From the NCBI RefSeq assembly GCF_003254115.1, contig NZ_QKZV01000007.1, positions 1 to 64,000 of the forward strand: a stretch of DNA of 64,000 bases. The letters run 5' to 3'. This DNA comes from Hydrotalea sandarakina. Lineage in GTDB: Bacteria > Bacteroidota > Bacteroidia > Chitinophagales > Chitinophagaceae. The position numbers were made by a program, and so were the translations under genes. Below are positions 35,152-43,245 of this stretch, piece by piece; the stretch's first letter is position 1, and every line of letters begins with the position of its first letter. Below the pieces are notes generated by a model. That model was not told where the DNA came from. It saw nothing but the letters and a program-made list of their open reading frames with translations, and did not search any database.

Positions 35152-35187
35152 AAAAAAAACTGCATTTACTTATTAAGTAAATGCAGT
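35152..35187 (-). terminator. Terminator of the histone-H1-like gene
   Basis: A perfect 13-bp stem (35159-35171 with 35175-35187) with a three-base loop is followed on the minus strand by eight T (complement of 35152-35159). It lies 28 bp after the stop of the H1-like gene. Confidence 0.85.
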
Positions 35188-35215
35188 GGAAGATTTTCAT
35201 TGCGCACAATGCAGG

Positions 35216-35683
35216 CTATAAGCCATTTTCAGGCATATTATCATTGCCGGACTCATCGGTTGTAACTTCTACCAGTGGAAATACCATTTCTTCAACTACT
35301 ACAAAGTCTTCTGCATTGTTGGTAGGTGCTGCTTTTTTGGGTGTTGCTTTCTTAGCTACCTTTTTTGGCGCTGCTTTCTTAGCAACCTTTTTAGGTGCTA
35401 CCTTTTTTGCAGCTTTTTTAGGTGCAGCTTTTTTTGCAGCTTTTTTAGGTGTTGCTTTTTTAGCCGCCTTTTTAGGTGCAGCTTTTTTAGCTGTTTTTTT
35501 GGGTGCAGCTTTCTTTGCAATTTTTTTAGGTGCAGCTTTTTTTGCAGCTTTTTTAGGTGCTGTTTTTTTCACAGCTTTTTTGGGTGTTGCTTTCTTAGCT
35601 ACCTTTTTAGGCGCTGCTTTCTTAGCAGACTTTTTTGTAGCCGCTTTTTTGGGAGCTATCTTTTTTTTACTTGCTTTTGCCAT
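35216..35683 (-). CDS. Histone H1-like Ala/Lys/Pro-rich repeat protein
   Basis: This is a 155-residue, very basic protein. After a short lead (AKASKKKIAPKK), residues 21-119 are eleven nonapeptides of the form KK-x-x-P-KK-x-x. A 36-residue neutral-to-acidic tail (EDFVVVEEMVF, TTDESGNDN) follows. The repeat resembles the C-terminal domain of eukaryotic histone H1 and bacterial H1-like proteins (HctB, AlgP), which bind and compact DNA without sequence specificity. The 27-bp DNA repeats differ mainly at third positions, as expected under protein-level selection. A promoter-like TTG-N22-TATCTTTC lies upstream and a strong terminator downstream, so it is a complete monocistronic gene. Repeat number may vary between strains. 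Confidence 0.88.
   Translation of the reverse strand: MAKASKKKIAPKKAATKKSAKKAAPKKVAKKATPKKAVKKTAPKKAAKKAAPKKIAKKAAPKKTAKKAAPKKAAKKATPKKAAKKAAPKKAAKKVAPKKVAKKAAPKKVAKKATPKKAAPTNNAEDFVVVEEMVFPLVEVTTDESGNDNMPENGL
35327..35623. repeat. Eleven 27-bp tandem repeats within the H1-like gene
   Basis: Each 27-bp unit encodes one KKxxPKKxx nonapeptide. Units are imperfect copies, with changes mostly between Ala, Thr, Val and Ile at the variable positions. Confidence 0.85.
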
Positions 35684-35723
35684 AGTTTAGATGTGTTTGT
35701 GTAATGGTGAAATAATTTGATAC

Positions 35724-35756
35724 GAAAGATAAATAATATCTTTTGTAAAATTGCAA
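35724..35756 (-). promoter_or_regulatory. Candidate promoter of the H1-like gene
   Basis: On the minus strand TTG (complement of 35754-35756), 22 nt, then TATCTTTC (complement of 35724-35731; 7 of 8 to the consensus). The leader would be about 35 nt. Confidence 0.45.
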
Positions 35757-35900
35757 TCTTTCGTCAAAAATTACATAAATATTCTATTATTTTTTTGGAA
35801 AAACATTCTGAGGGAAATAATTTCTGAACAGTTGAAAACTCAATGATGGTAAATGTTAGAAGAAGGGGCGATAAAAACAATGCAAACTGAAATGCGTTAG

Positions 35901-35917
35901 TTACAATAACTTTGTAA
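35901..35917. promoter_or_regulatory. Inverted repeat over the -7 box of the CoA-binding gene
   Basis: TTACAA, five bases, TTGTAA. The centre contains most of TAACTTTG (35907-35914), a perfect TAnnTTTG element 18 bp before the ATG. A repressor bound here would block the promoter. Confidence 0.35.
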
Positions 35918-35932
35918 TCACTAATTATTTTT

Positions 35933-36292
35933 ATGAAAAAAACAGTAGTTATTGGCGCATCGGCAAACCCACAACGGTATAGTTATTTGGCGGTAAATAG
36001 ATTAGTGGCAAATGGGCATCCGGTTGTGGCTATAGGAAGCCGTCCCGGTTTTATTGGCAGTGTTCCCATTATTACTGAACATCCTGCTGAAAGTGATGTA
36101 GATACTATTTCATTGTATGTAAATCCCGAAATACAAAAAAATCTTTACGATTATATTTTTTCATTACATCCCAAGCGCATTATTTTCAATCCGGGTACTG
36201 AGAATGAAGCATTGTGTGCTTTAGCTAAAGAAAAAGGAATTCAATGTGTTGAGGCTTGTACCCTGGTTATGCTATCAACACACCAATACTAA
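35933..36292 (+). CDS. CoA-binding domain protein
   Basis: This 119-residue single Rossmann-type CoA-binding domain (CoA_binding_2 family) starts with TVVIGASANPQRYSYLAVNRLVANGH, carrying the GAS.NP nucleotide-loop motif. It continues with VAIGSRPG, DTISLYVNPEIQ and IFNPGTENEAL. Family members bind CoA or related nucleotides; no enzymatic step is known for the stand-alone form. It lies 54 bp upstream of the next plus-strand gene and may share its transcript. An inverted repeat overlaps its promoter. Confidence 0.88.
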   Translation: MKKTVVIGASANPQRYSYLAVNRLVANGHPVVAIGSRPGFIGSVPIITEHPAESDVDTISLYVNPEIQKNLYDYIFSLHPKRIIFNPGTENEALCALAKEKGIQCVEACTLVMLSTHQY

Positions 36293-36346
36293 ATAATTTT
36301 TTGCATCTTGCCATTGCATTATATTCGTAAAAACAGAAATAATTAT

Positions 36347-37525
36347 ATGCAGATTAAACCGGTTGAAAAAGGAGCTGATATAAAAGCATTTTTGGAAGTG
36401 AATGCAAAGATGAATGCGAATAATCCCAATTATATTCGTCCATTGAATCACGAAGTTGAGGCAGTGTTTAATCCCAAAAAAAATAAATTATTTAAATACG
36501 GTACCATACAACGTTGGATTCTGCAAGATTACAATGGTGAAACTATTGGTAGAATTGCTGCATTTACCAATAAAAAATATGTGAATAAAGGCACTGATTT
36601 TCCTACCGGTGGAATTGGATTTTTTGATTGCATTAATGATCAACAGGCTGCCAATTTATTATTTGATACTGCCAAAAATTGGTTGATTGCCCAAGGCATG
36701 GAAGCTATGGATGGCCCTATTAATTTTGGTGATCGAGATAAATGGTGGGGTTTGTTAGTTGAAGGATTTGATAATGAACCGGTTTATGGTTTAAGTTTTA
36801 ATCCGCCTTATTACCGGCAATTATTTGAAGGTTATGGGTTTCAAGATTACTATAATCAGTTTTACTATGCAATGAAAGTAGATGATCCTTTGCCGGCACG
36901 TTTTGCAGAAAGATATGAAAAGTTTAAAGCGAAAAAAGGATACGAAGCAAGGCATGCTAATTTAAAAGAATTGGAGAAGTATGCAGCGGACTTTGCTTCT
37001 GTTTATAATCAAGCATGGGCACAACATGGCGAAGCAAAAGAAATTACCCAAGAACAAGTTTTGAAACTGTTCAATTCCATGAAGCCGATAATGGATCCAC
37101 GTGCCATTTGGTTTGCATATTACAATGAAGAACCTATTGCCATGTTTATTAATATTCCCGATGTTAATCAATATTTCAAACATTTTAAGGGCAAATTTGG
37201 TTGGAAAGAAAAATTACATTTGTTATGGATGAAACGTCGCGGTGCCTGCAAGCGATTAACAGGATTGGCTTTTGGCGTTATTCCTAAATATCAGGCACTT
37301 GGTATTGACAGTTTTTTAATTTATGAAAGTGCTTTACTGATTCAGGGAAAAGGGTGGTATCATACCTACGAAATGGGATGGGCCGGTGATTGGAATCCTA
37401 AAATGATTAATATTTACAAAAGCTTAGGTGCATCACAAAGCCGGCGATTAATTACCTATCGCTACATTTTTGATACACAAAAACATCCTTTTGAAAGGCA
37501 TCCGGTAATGGATTATAAACAATAA
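36347..37525 (+). CDS. GNAT-fold-like conserved protein
   Basis: This is a 392-residue cytoplasmic protein of a family common in Bacteroidota and usually left as hypothetical or N-acetyltransferase-like. An N-terminal part (about 1-190) contains GRIAAFTNKKYVNKG, GGIGFFDCINDQQAANLLFDTAKNWLIAQGME and the motif DGPINFGDRDKWWGLLVEGFD. A second acetyltransferase-like part (about 215-392) contains FGVIPKYQALGIDSFLIYES, placed like the acyl-CoA loop of GNAT enzymes, and ends with YKSLGASQSRRLITYRYIF. No substrate is known. The start at 36347 is chosen because residues encoded from 36308 are not conserved-looking and overlap a -7-like sequence (TATATTCG at 36320). Confidence 0.75.
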   Translation: MQIKPVEKGADIKAFLEVNAKMNANNPNYIRPLNHEVEAVFNPKKNKLFKYGTIQRWILQDYNGETIGRIAAFTNKKYVNKGTDFPTGGIGFFDCINDQQAANLLFDTAKNWLIAQGMEAMDGPINFGDRDKWWGLLVEGFDNEPVYGLSFNPPYYRQLFEGYGFQDYYNQFYYAMKVDDPLPARFAERYEKFKAKKGYEARHANLKELEKYAADFASVYNQAWAQHGEAKEITQEQVLKLFNSMKPIMDPRAIWFAYYNEEPIAMFINIPDVNQYFKHFKGKFGWKEKLHLLWMKRRGACKRLTGLAFGVIPKYQALGIDSFLIYESALLIQGKGWYHTYEMGWAGDWNPKMINIYKSLGASQSRRLITYRYIFDTQKHPFERHPVMDYKQ

Positions 37526-37536
37526 TATCTTTTCAA

Positions 37537-38799
37537 TTAGCTGTTATGCATAATAGGTATACCGTTACCCGTCCAATCGGGGAATAAAATATTGTTTTGA
37601 TGAATATCTAAATGTGTATTGGCAACTGAACTAAACAAGCTTCTAAAATCAGTAGAAACAGGCAAGTCGCGTTGGTCTTCTAAATTTTCTTTAGCCAAGC
37701 TTTTCATTTGGTGATAAACTTTTCCACCTTGTACATCATTACCCAATACGAATAAGCAACTGGCTCTACCATGATCCGTACCTCCCGTTCCATTTTGATG
37801 AACAGTTCTGCCAAATTCTGTCATCGTCATTAGTGTAACGGAATCCTGTTGTGCACTAATATCTTCCCAAAATGCAGCAATGCTATCACTAAAATCTTTT
37901 AAGTTTCTGGCTAAAATGCCATTGTCAGTACCTTGATTAACATGCGTATCCCATCCACCGCTTTCAGCAAAAGCAACTTCTAAACCAACATCCATTTTTA
38001 TTAAAACAGCAATTTGTCTTAATGCATTGCCTAAGGCTGAGTTAGGATAAACTACTCCGGGTTTAGGTGCATATTGTTTTAAATTATTAACGTTCAGCAT
38101 TTTCATGGCTTCAAAACTTTCTTTCCCCGTTTTTTGAAGCAATTGTGAACTGTTATTGTCATACAAAGCTTCAAAGGATGAAGCGGTAGATTGCACGGCT
38201 AATGGGTTATCACGCATTTGCAATGCAAAATCATTTAAATTACTAATTGCTAAAGCCTGATTATTACCATATAAACTTCTGGGTAAAGCACTGGTAATAC
38301 TTACCGCATTAAAAGGTGTAGTGGGTTTCCCCATTAAACCCACGGCTCTGTTTAACCAGCCACTATCGGTTCCTTTATTAAAAGGGGTGCCACTTTCCAT
38401 AAAGTCTTGTGCATCGAAATGGCTGCGGGTAGGGTTGGGGCTGCCTACTCCATGTGCTATTGCCAATTGTTTACTTTGGAATAACGGGTAAAAAGATTTT
38501 AGCGAGGGATGCAATGCAAAGTATCCATCTAAATCAATCATGCTGCCTTCTGTTTGTGCCGGACTCATATATAGGGTGGGGCGCATTAGTTTTAAATTTG
38601 GATCGGCATAGGGGCTAACTGCCATTAAACCATCCATTGCGCCACGTTGAAAAATACACACCAGTGTTTTCTTTTTTTGAAACGGTTGAATAATTCTGTT
38701 GCCTGCAGTAGCAGCTTTAGCAATGAAATTAGGTACACCGCCAATACCGGCAGCAAATAAAGCCATAGCACCATTGCGCATAAATATTCTTCTATTCAT
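37537..38799 (-). CDS. DUF1501 domain protein with a Tat-like signal
   Basis: This 420-residue exported protein of the DUF1501 (sulfatase/alkaline-phosphatase-like) family has an N-terminus MNRRIFMRNGAMALFAAG with a twin-arginine pair and a modest hydrophobic core, suggesting folded export by the Tat system. Family landmarks are FQRGAMDGLMAVSPYADP, ALHPSLKSFYPLF, HFDAQDFMESGTP and GGWDTHVNQG. The C-terminal MTEFGRTVHQNGTGGTDHGRASCLFVLG supplies conserved His and Asp residues. Function is unknown. It lies 11 bp downstream of the DUF1800 gene on the same strand, the standard DUF1800-DUF1501 pair. tatA occurs about 20 kb away. Confidence 0.92.
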   Translation of the reverse strand: MNRRIFMRNGAMALFAAGIGGVPNFIAKAATAGNRIIQPFQKKKTLVCIFQRGAMDGLMAVSPYADPNLKLMRPTLYMSPAQTEGSMIDLDGYFALHPSLKSFYPLFQSKQLAIAHGVGSPNPTRSHFDAQDFMESGTPFNKGTDSGWLNRAVGLMGKPTTPFNAVSITSALPRSLYGNNQALAISNLNDFALQMRDNPLAVQSTASSFEALYDNNSSQLLQKTGKESFEAMKMLNVNNLKQYAPKPGVVYPNSALGNALRQIAVLIKMDVGLEVAFAESGGWDTHVNQGTDNGILARNLKDFSDSIAAFWEDISAQQDSVTLMTMTEFGRTVHQNGTGGTDHGRASCLFVLGNDVQGGKVYHQMKSLAKENLEDQRDLPVSTDFRSLFSSVANTHLDIHQNNILFPDWTGNGIPIMHNS

Positions 38800-38810
38800 A
38801 AATATTTTTT

Positions 38811-40685
38811 TTATTTTCTTTGAAATTCAGGTGAACCAATAATAATGCCTACAACCCTACTTAAACTCGCAGGCGTGCTACTAGTATTCATGGCTTGTGT
38901 TTGCATTACTATTTCATTATTGGTTGCTTCATTATTATTTTTTGATTGCGCAGCAGAAATTTTTTGTGTTAAATGCTCTTGATGTAATAAAGGGGTTATG
39001 CGCTGAATGTTTTGTTCATTGTTGCGAGTGGGCAACAAAATATTACTATAAGTTTCCAAAGCTGCTTCAGCACTTTCCGGTTCATGAAAGTTGTTTAATG
39101 CCAACAAATTAACTTGTATTCCCGGAATTCTTTGTGCAGCAAAAGCTAAACCAAAATTCATTCTGCTAAGTAATGATCCTGTATTTATCCAATAGTCCGC
39201 TCTATCCGGGAAACCTGTTGGTGCTTGGTAGTAGTAAAATTTTTGTCCCATTCTATTACACCAATTAAAAATTTGATATGGCATAGTTAGTTGTGCATTT
39301 GTAGCGCGAACACTGCTAATGGCTAATTCAAAAGGCGATTTAATTTTAGCGCGTTCATTATTTTTATTCCAAAATTCTTTGCTGCTAACCATTGTAATTA
39401 ATACACTTTTTATGTTACCATTGGTATGCAAAAAAGTGTTAGCCATTTGTTGAATTAAATTATTAGAAGGTGTATCACTAACAAAATGTTTAGCTAATGC
39501 TGTACAAATAAATTTAGCAGTTGATGGGTGATGTGCTAACATTTCCAAAGCAACTACCCCTTCTTGATAACCGCCATTGGCAGGAAAATTTTTACCTAAA
39601 AATGTCTTAGGCCCATCATCATGTTTATTTGGTCTAAATAAAAATCCATTCTGCATAACAAATCCTCTTTTTTCCATTACCTCAGGTGATAATTTTTGAA
39701 TTTGCTCATTTGCAGGGCTATTTTTAAACATGGGATATATTGTCCATCCGGTAAGTATTTTGGCTAAAGTGGTAACATCTTGCTGTGTATAACCCCCATC
39801 AACGCCCATAGTGTGCAGTTCCATCACTTCACGGGCATAATTTTCATTTAACCCTTCAGCAGCAGCTCTTTTTTTTAAAGCACCATTATTATTAAAAGCT
39901 AATTTTTGCAGGCGTTTAGCTTCTTCAGGATTATTGTTACTCACACTGCTGGCATTGTCTAAGTAAGCCAACATTGCAGGGTGTTGCGCAGTAGCTAATA
40001 AAAGCTCATCAAAGTTATCCAATACATGAGGCCTTATTGCATCGCGTTCATAGGCCAAAATGTAAGGTGCACAAGCGGGTTTTGTAAGCGAAACATTGAA
40101 ATGGTTAAACCAAAAATCAGTTAATACCTCTTGCAATTGATTATTACCGTATGCAGCACGTACAATTTTTTGAACAATTAATTGTCTTTCTAAATCGGGC
40201 ATTGGTTTAAAGCCCTGTTGCTGCATAAATGCCCTTAATTTTTGACGATATTCCTGTTTTGCAATGCCGGTGTCATTTTTATCAATAATGCCGGCTTTGC
40301 GTGCCATGGTTACAATTACACCATTATTGGGATAGGTATTAACCATGTCGGTTAATGATAAATCTACCGCATCTAAATGCAGGGAATTAAAGCGATTTGT
40401 TACTGCCGTATCGGGGTCATTGCTTTCCAGTTGTTGATAAAACCAATTTTCAATTCCTTCATTAGCCACTGTCTGAACTTGTCCCGGAGTTGGGCCAAAA
40501 GTAAAACGGTTTAATAAGTAAGCAGCTGCTTCTTCTTTCGAAAAGCCCATTTGCTTATAAGGAAATGGCTTTGATTTATGCAATTCCGGTTTGTAACTAA
40601 AGGCAAATATGCCCAGGCTTAAAATACTCAAGCAAAAAAATCCCACTATCTTTTTCTTCCACATCATGGTTCCTATTTGCTTCAT
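38811..40685 (-). CDS. DUF1800 domain protein
   Basis: This 624-residue protein has a membrane-spanning or signal segment (about 10-30, KKKIVGFFCLSILSLGIFAF). The DUF1800 region follows: YLLNRFTFGPTPGQVQTV, LTDFWFNHFNVSL, LLATAQHPAMLAYLDN, NENYAREVMELHTMGVDGGYTQQDV, AKILTGWTI and the C-terminal APTGFPDRADYWINTGSLLSRMNF. A low-complexity Asn/Ser/Thr stretch near 585-605 precedes the terminal SRVVGIIIGSPEFQRK. It pairs with the DUF1501 gene 11 bp downstream. The pair is assumed to act together in the envelope, but no reaction is known. Two nearby in-frame ATGs leave the exact start open. Confidence 0.9.
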   Translation of the reverse strand: MKQIGTMMWKKKIVGFFCLSILSLGIFAFSYKPELHKSKPFPYKQMGFSKEEAAAYLLNRFTFGPTPGQVQTVANEGIENWFYQQLESNDPDTAVTNRFNSLHLDAVDLSLTDMVNTYPNNGVIVTMARKAGIIDKNDTGIAKQEYRQKLRAFMQQQGFKPMPDLERQLIVQKIVRAAYGNNQLQEVLTDFWFNHFNVSLTKPACAPYILAYERDAIRPHVLDNFDELLLATAQHPAMLAYLDNASSVSNNNPEEAKRLQKLAFNNNGALKKRAAAEGLNENYAREVMELHTMGVDGGYTQQDVTTLAKILTGWTIYPMFKNSPANEQIQKLSPEVMEKRGFVMQNGFLFRPNKHDDGPKTFLGKNFPANGGYQEGVVALEMLAHHPSTAKFICTALAKHFVSDTPSNNLIQQMANTFLHTNGNIKSVLITMVSSKEFWNKNNERAKIKSPFELAISSVRATNAQLTMPYQIFNWCNRMGQKFYYYQAPTGFPDRADYWINTGSLLSRMNFGLAFAAQRIPGIQVNLLALNNFHEPESAEAALETYSNILLPTRNNEQNIQRITPLLHQEHLTQKISAAQSKNNNEATNNEIVMQTQAMNTSSTPASLSRVVGIIIGSPEFQRK

Positions 40686-40826
40686 GAGATGGAAAAAAAA
40701 TAATTTGGTTTAAAGCGCAACTTCATTAAAATTCATTTTTTCGGTGAATGGGGTTTTGTTTTGAGTATATATAAATTTTTGTGGTATGAATGCTATTGCT
40801 TCGGCTTTTGTTATCTTGCAATTCGT

Positions 40827-42662
40827 ATGGAAAATTTTATTGTTTCGGCACGGAAGTATCGCCCCCAAAATTTTAATATGGTGGTGGGGCAGAAACATAT
40901 TACCACAACACTGAAGAATGCTATTAAAAATAATCAAATAGCGCATTCATTTTTATTCTGTGGCCCCAGAGGAGTAGGAAAAACTACCTGTGCTCGTATT
41001 ATGGCCAAAACCATTAACTGTGCTAATCCTACGCCCGAAGGTGAGGCTTGCAATGTTTGCGCCAGTTGTGTTTCGTTTGATACCGGAAGTTCATTAAACA
41101 TACATGAATTAGATGCTGCCAGTAACAACTCGGTTGAAGATATTAGAAATTTAGTTGAACAAGTGCGCTTTGCCCCGCAGGCAGGAAAGTATAAAGTGTA
41201 CATAGTAGATGAGGTACACATGCTCACAACCAGTGCTTTCAATGCTTTTTTAAAAACTTTGGAAGAGCCGCCCTCTTATGCCATTTTCATTTTGGCAACC
41301 ACCGAAAAACATAAAATTTTACCAACTATACTTTCCCGTTGTCAAATATTTGATTTTAAGCGAATTACTATCCAAGATACCGTTGAACACTTGGAAGAAA
41401 TAGTTGAAAAAGAACAAGTAAAGGCCGAAAAAACAGCGCTTCAACTGATTGCTCAAAAAAGTGAAGGTTGTATGCGTGATGCACTGAGTATTTTAGATAA
41501 AATTGTAAGCTTTACCAATGGTGAGCTCACTTATCAAAATACGGTTGAGCATTTGAATATATTAGATGATGATTACTACTTCAAATTGTTAGAAGCATTG
41601 TACCATCAGGATATGGCCGGTGCCATGTTGCTGTATGAAGAAATTAATCAGAAAGGTTTTGAAGGTGATTTGGTATTGAATGGTTTTGCCACATTCATTA
41701 GAAATTTATTGGTTTGTAAAGATGAGCGTGCCGCTGTGTTGTTAGATGTGTTAGAAGGAAAGCAAGCATTATACATTAGTACCGCACAAAAAACAGACGC
41801 TTCTTATTTAATTAGTGCGTTAAATATTTTGAATGAAACTGAAATGCAGTTCAAAATGGCGCGTAACAAGCGCTTGCATGTTGAAATGTGTTTAATTAAG
41901 CTTAGTTTTTTAAAACAGGCCATTCAACTTTCAACCGAACAGGGTAATTTGGTAAAAAAAAAGTTAACGGATAGGCCCATTGCTATTCAACAAAAACCCA
42001 TACCTCAATATGTTGTAGCTACGCAATCAACTCAGCCACAAGCAAAATTGGTGATAGATGATGCGGTAAAAAAGCAGCCATCACCGGCTTTAAACAAAGA
42101 AGTAGTATTACCATCAACTGCACCGGTAGTTCATGAACCGGTAAAACCAATAACAGTCGCTACTAAAACAATTACTAAACCTGATACAACCTTAGGCAGT
42201 ACGAAAAAAAATTTATTAGACGTTTTAAAAGCGAAAGTGAACGAAAAGTTTAATGTATTGGAGGTAACTGATGCAGAAGCATTAAACATAGAAAAGCTTA
42301 CCCATTACTGGAATCAATATTGTGAAAAATTAGAACAAGATGGCAGTAAGCCTTCAACGGTGGGTACTTTGCGTATGGCTAAATTGGCTGTAGTGGACGA
42401 ATTAAACTTTACTGTAACGGTTCAAGCCATAACGCAACAAAAATTTATTGAGCAGGAAAAAATGCATTTAGCCGATTATATTCAACAGGCTTTTAATAAC
42501 AGAGGCATTCGTTTTACGATAGTAGTAGAACACAACGATAATGATGAATTGTTGCCCATGCAACAAGCATTAACGAGTGTACAACGATTTGAAAAAATGG
42601 CTGAAAAATATCCTTTATTAAAAACGTTTCGTGAGCAATTGAAGCTTGATTTAGATTTATAG
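40827..42662 (+). CDS. dnaX: DNA polymerase III subunit gamma/tau
   Basis: This 611-residue clamp-loader ATPase loads the beta sliding clamp and, as tau, holds the polymerases together. The start at 40827 (MENFIVSARKYRP) matches the conserved N-terminus. Domain I (about 1-180) has the Walker A GPRGVGKTT, zinc-finger cysteines (NCANPTPEGEACNVCASC), Walker B VYIVDEVHML and sensor ATTEKHKILPTILSRCQ. Domains II-III reach about 375. The remaining 235 residues are a variable linker and a C-terminal tau-type region. A run of nine A at 41954-41962 (codons 376-379) lies right after domain III; both other frames stop within four codons after it. A shorter gamma-like product by slippage is therefore likely. 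Confidence 0.95.
   Translation: MENFIVSARKYRPQNFNMVVGQKHITTTLKNAIKNNQIAHSFLFCGPRGVGKTTCARIMAKTINCANPTPEGEACNVCASCVSFDTGSSLNIHELDAASNNSVEDIRNLVEQVRFAPQAGKYKVYIVDEVHMLTTSAFNAFLKTLEEPPSYAIFILATTEKHKILPTILSRCQIFDFKRITIQDTVEHLEEIVEKEQVKAEKTALQLIAQKSEGCMRDALSILDKIVSFTNGELTYQNTVEHLNILDDDYYFKLLEALYHQDMAGAMLLYEEINQKGFEGDLVLNGFATFIRNLLVCKDERAAVLLDVLEGKQALYISTAQKTDASYLISALNILNETEMQFKMARNKRLHVEMCLIKLSFLKQAIQLSTEQGNLVKKKLTDRPIAIQQKPIPQYVVATQSTQPQAKLVIDDAVKKQPSPALNKEVVLPSTAPVVHEPVKPITVATKTITKPDTTLGSTKKNLLDVLKAKVNEKFNVLEVTDAEALNIEKLTHYWNQYCEKLEQDGSKPSTVGTLRMAKLAVVDELNFTVTVQAITQQKFIEQEKMHLADYIQQAFNNRGIRFTIVVEHNDNDELLPMQQALTSVQRFEKMAEKYPLLKTFREQLKLDLDL
41952..41976 (+). promoter_or_regulatory. dnaX: Slippery A9 run in dnaX with stops in both alternative frames
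   Basis: GTAAAAAAAAAGTTAACGG contains nine consecutive A. Gain of one A gives V-K-K-K-V-N-G then TAG; loss of one A gives V-K-K-S then TAA. Either event truncates the protein near residue 380, at the end of the clamp-loader core. No strong downstream hairpin is visible, which favours transcriptional slippage over ribosomal frameshifting. Confidence 0.65.
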
Positions 42663-42676
42663 CCTTATTGAAGAAA

Positions 42677-42901
42677 CTAATATACCGGTACGTTGCCTGT
42701 TAGAAAGTATGAAACAATGGTTATACAAATCATGCTAATAACAGCTAACAACATTAATAGTTTTGCCTTTCTTATTCCTTCTTCCTGTTTTTGGGCAACT
42801 GCTTTGTACAGTACTACAATGCCGTAAAACAAAACAAAGAAGGCAATGGCAAAAAGAAAGCCATAAAAATAATAAGCCGCAGAAGTTGCATTCAATATCA
42901 T
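42677..42901 (-). CDS. Small two-helix membrane protein
   Basis: The product is 74 residues with two hydrophobic segments (about 8-32 and 46-67) separated by a charged loop (AVAQKQEEGIRKAK). I do not recognise the family. The start at 42901 is chosen because its ATG overlaps the TGA of the upstream SUI1-like gene (ATGA at 42898-42901), a standard translational-coupling arrangement. A longer frame from 42946 would overlap that gene by about 50 bp. Coupling to nadC and the initiation-factor-like gene indicates co-expression but gives no function. Confidence 0.65.
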   Translation of the reverse strand: MILNATSAAYYFYGFLFAIAFFVLFYGIVVLYKAVAQKQEEGIRKAKLLMLLAVISMICITIVSYFLTGNVPVY

Positions 42902-43245
42902 GCGCCGGATTTTTTTGCTAATTGATACCCATTTTTTTGCAACCATTGTAAAATTTTATCACGTTGGTCGCCCTGTATAATTATTTCTCCATCTTTAACA
43001 CTGCCACCTGTACCACAAAATTGTTTTAATTTTTTGCCTAAAGTATCTGCATCTTCTTCAGTACCTACAAACCCTTTTACTATTGATACGGTTTTACCGC
43101 CTCTATGTTTGGTATCTAAATGTATAGTCAGTTTTTGCTTGGCAGGGGGTAAGGTTTCCTGCATTTCCTGTTCATGTTCAAAACTAAAGTCAGGGTTGGT
43201 ACTATACACAAATCCCCTTGCGTCAGGTTTGTTTTTTTTACTCAT
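42898..43245 (-). CDS. SUI1/eIF1-family translation initiation factor-like protein (YciH type)
   Basis: This 115-residue protein has a disordered N-terminal third, then an SUI1 domain (about 37-108) with LTIHLDTKHRGGKTVSIVKGF and LGKKLKQFCGTGGSVKDGEIIIQGDQRDKI. The basic RGGK and CGTGGSVKDG motifs are the RNA/ribosome-binding hallmarks of eIF1 and YciH. Bacterial YciH can influence initiation fidelity and has been linked to stress translation in E. coli. Its ATG overlaps the nadC stop codon (43242-43245) and its stop overlaps the start of the membrane-protein gene, so the three genes form a tight translationally coupled unit. Confidence 0.92.
   Translation of the reverse strand: MSKKNKPDARGFVYSTNPDFSFEHEQEMQETLPPAKQKLTIHLDTKHRGGKTVSIVKGFVGTEEDADTLGKKLKQFCGTGGSVKDGEIIIQGDQRDKILQWLQKNGYQLAKKSGA

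Noticed and set aside
35181-35690. Plus-strand frame of 169 codons rich in Ala, Phe, Leu and Gly
   Set aside because: It is the complement of the H1-like repeat; the regular 27-bp units create the open frame.
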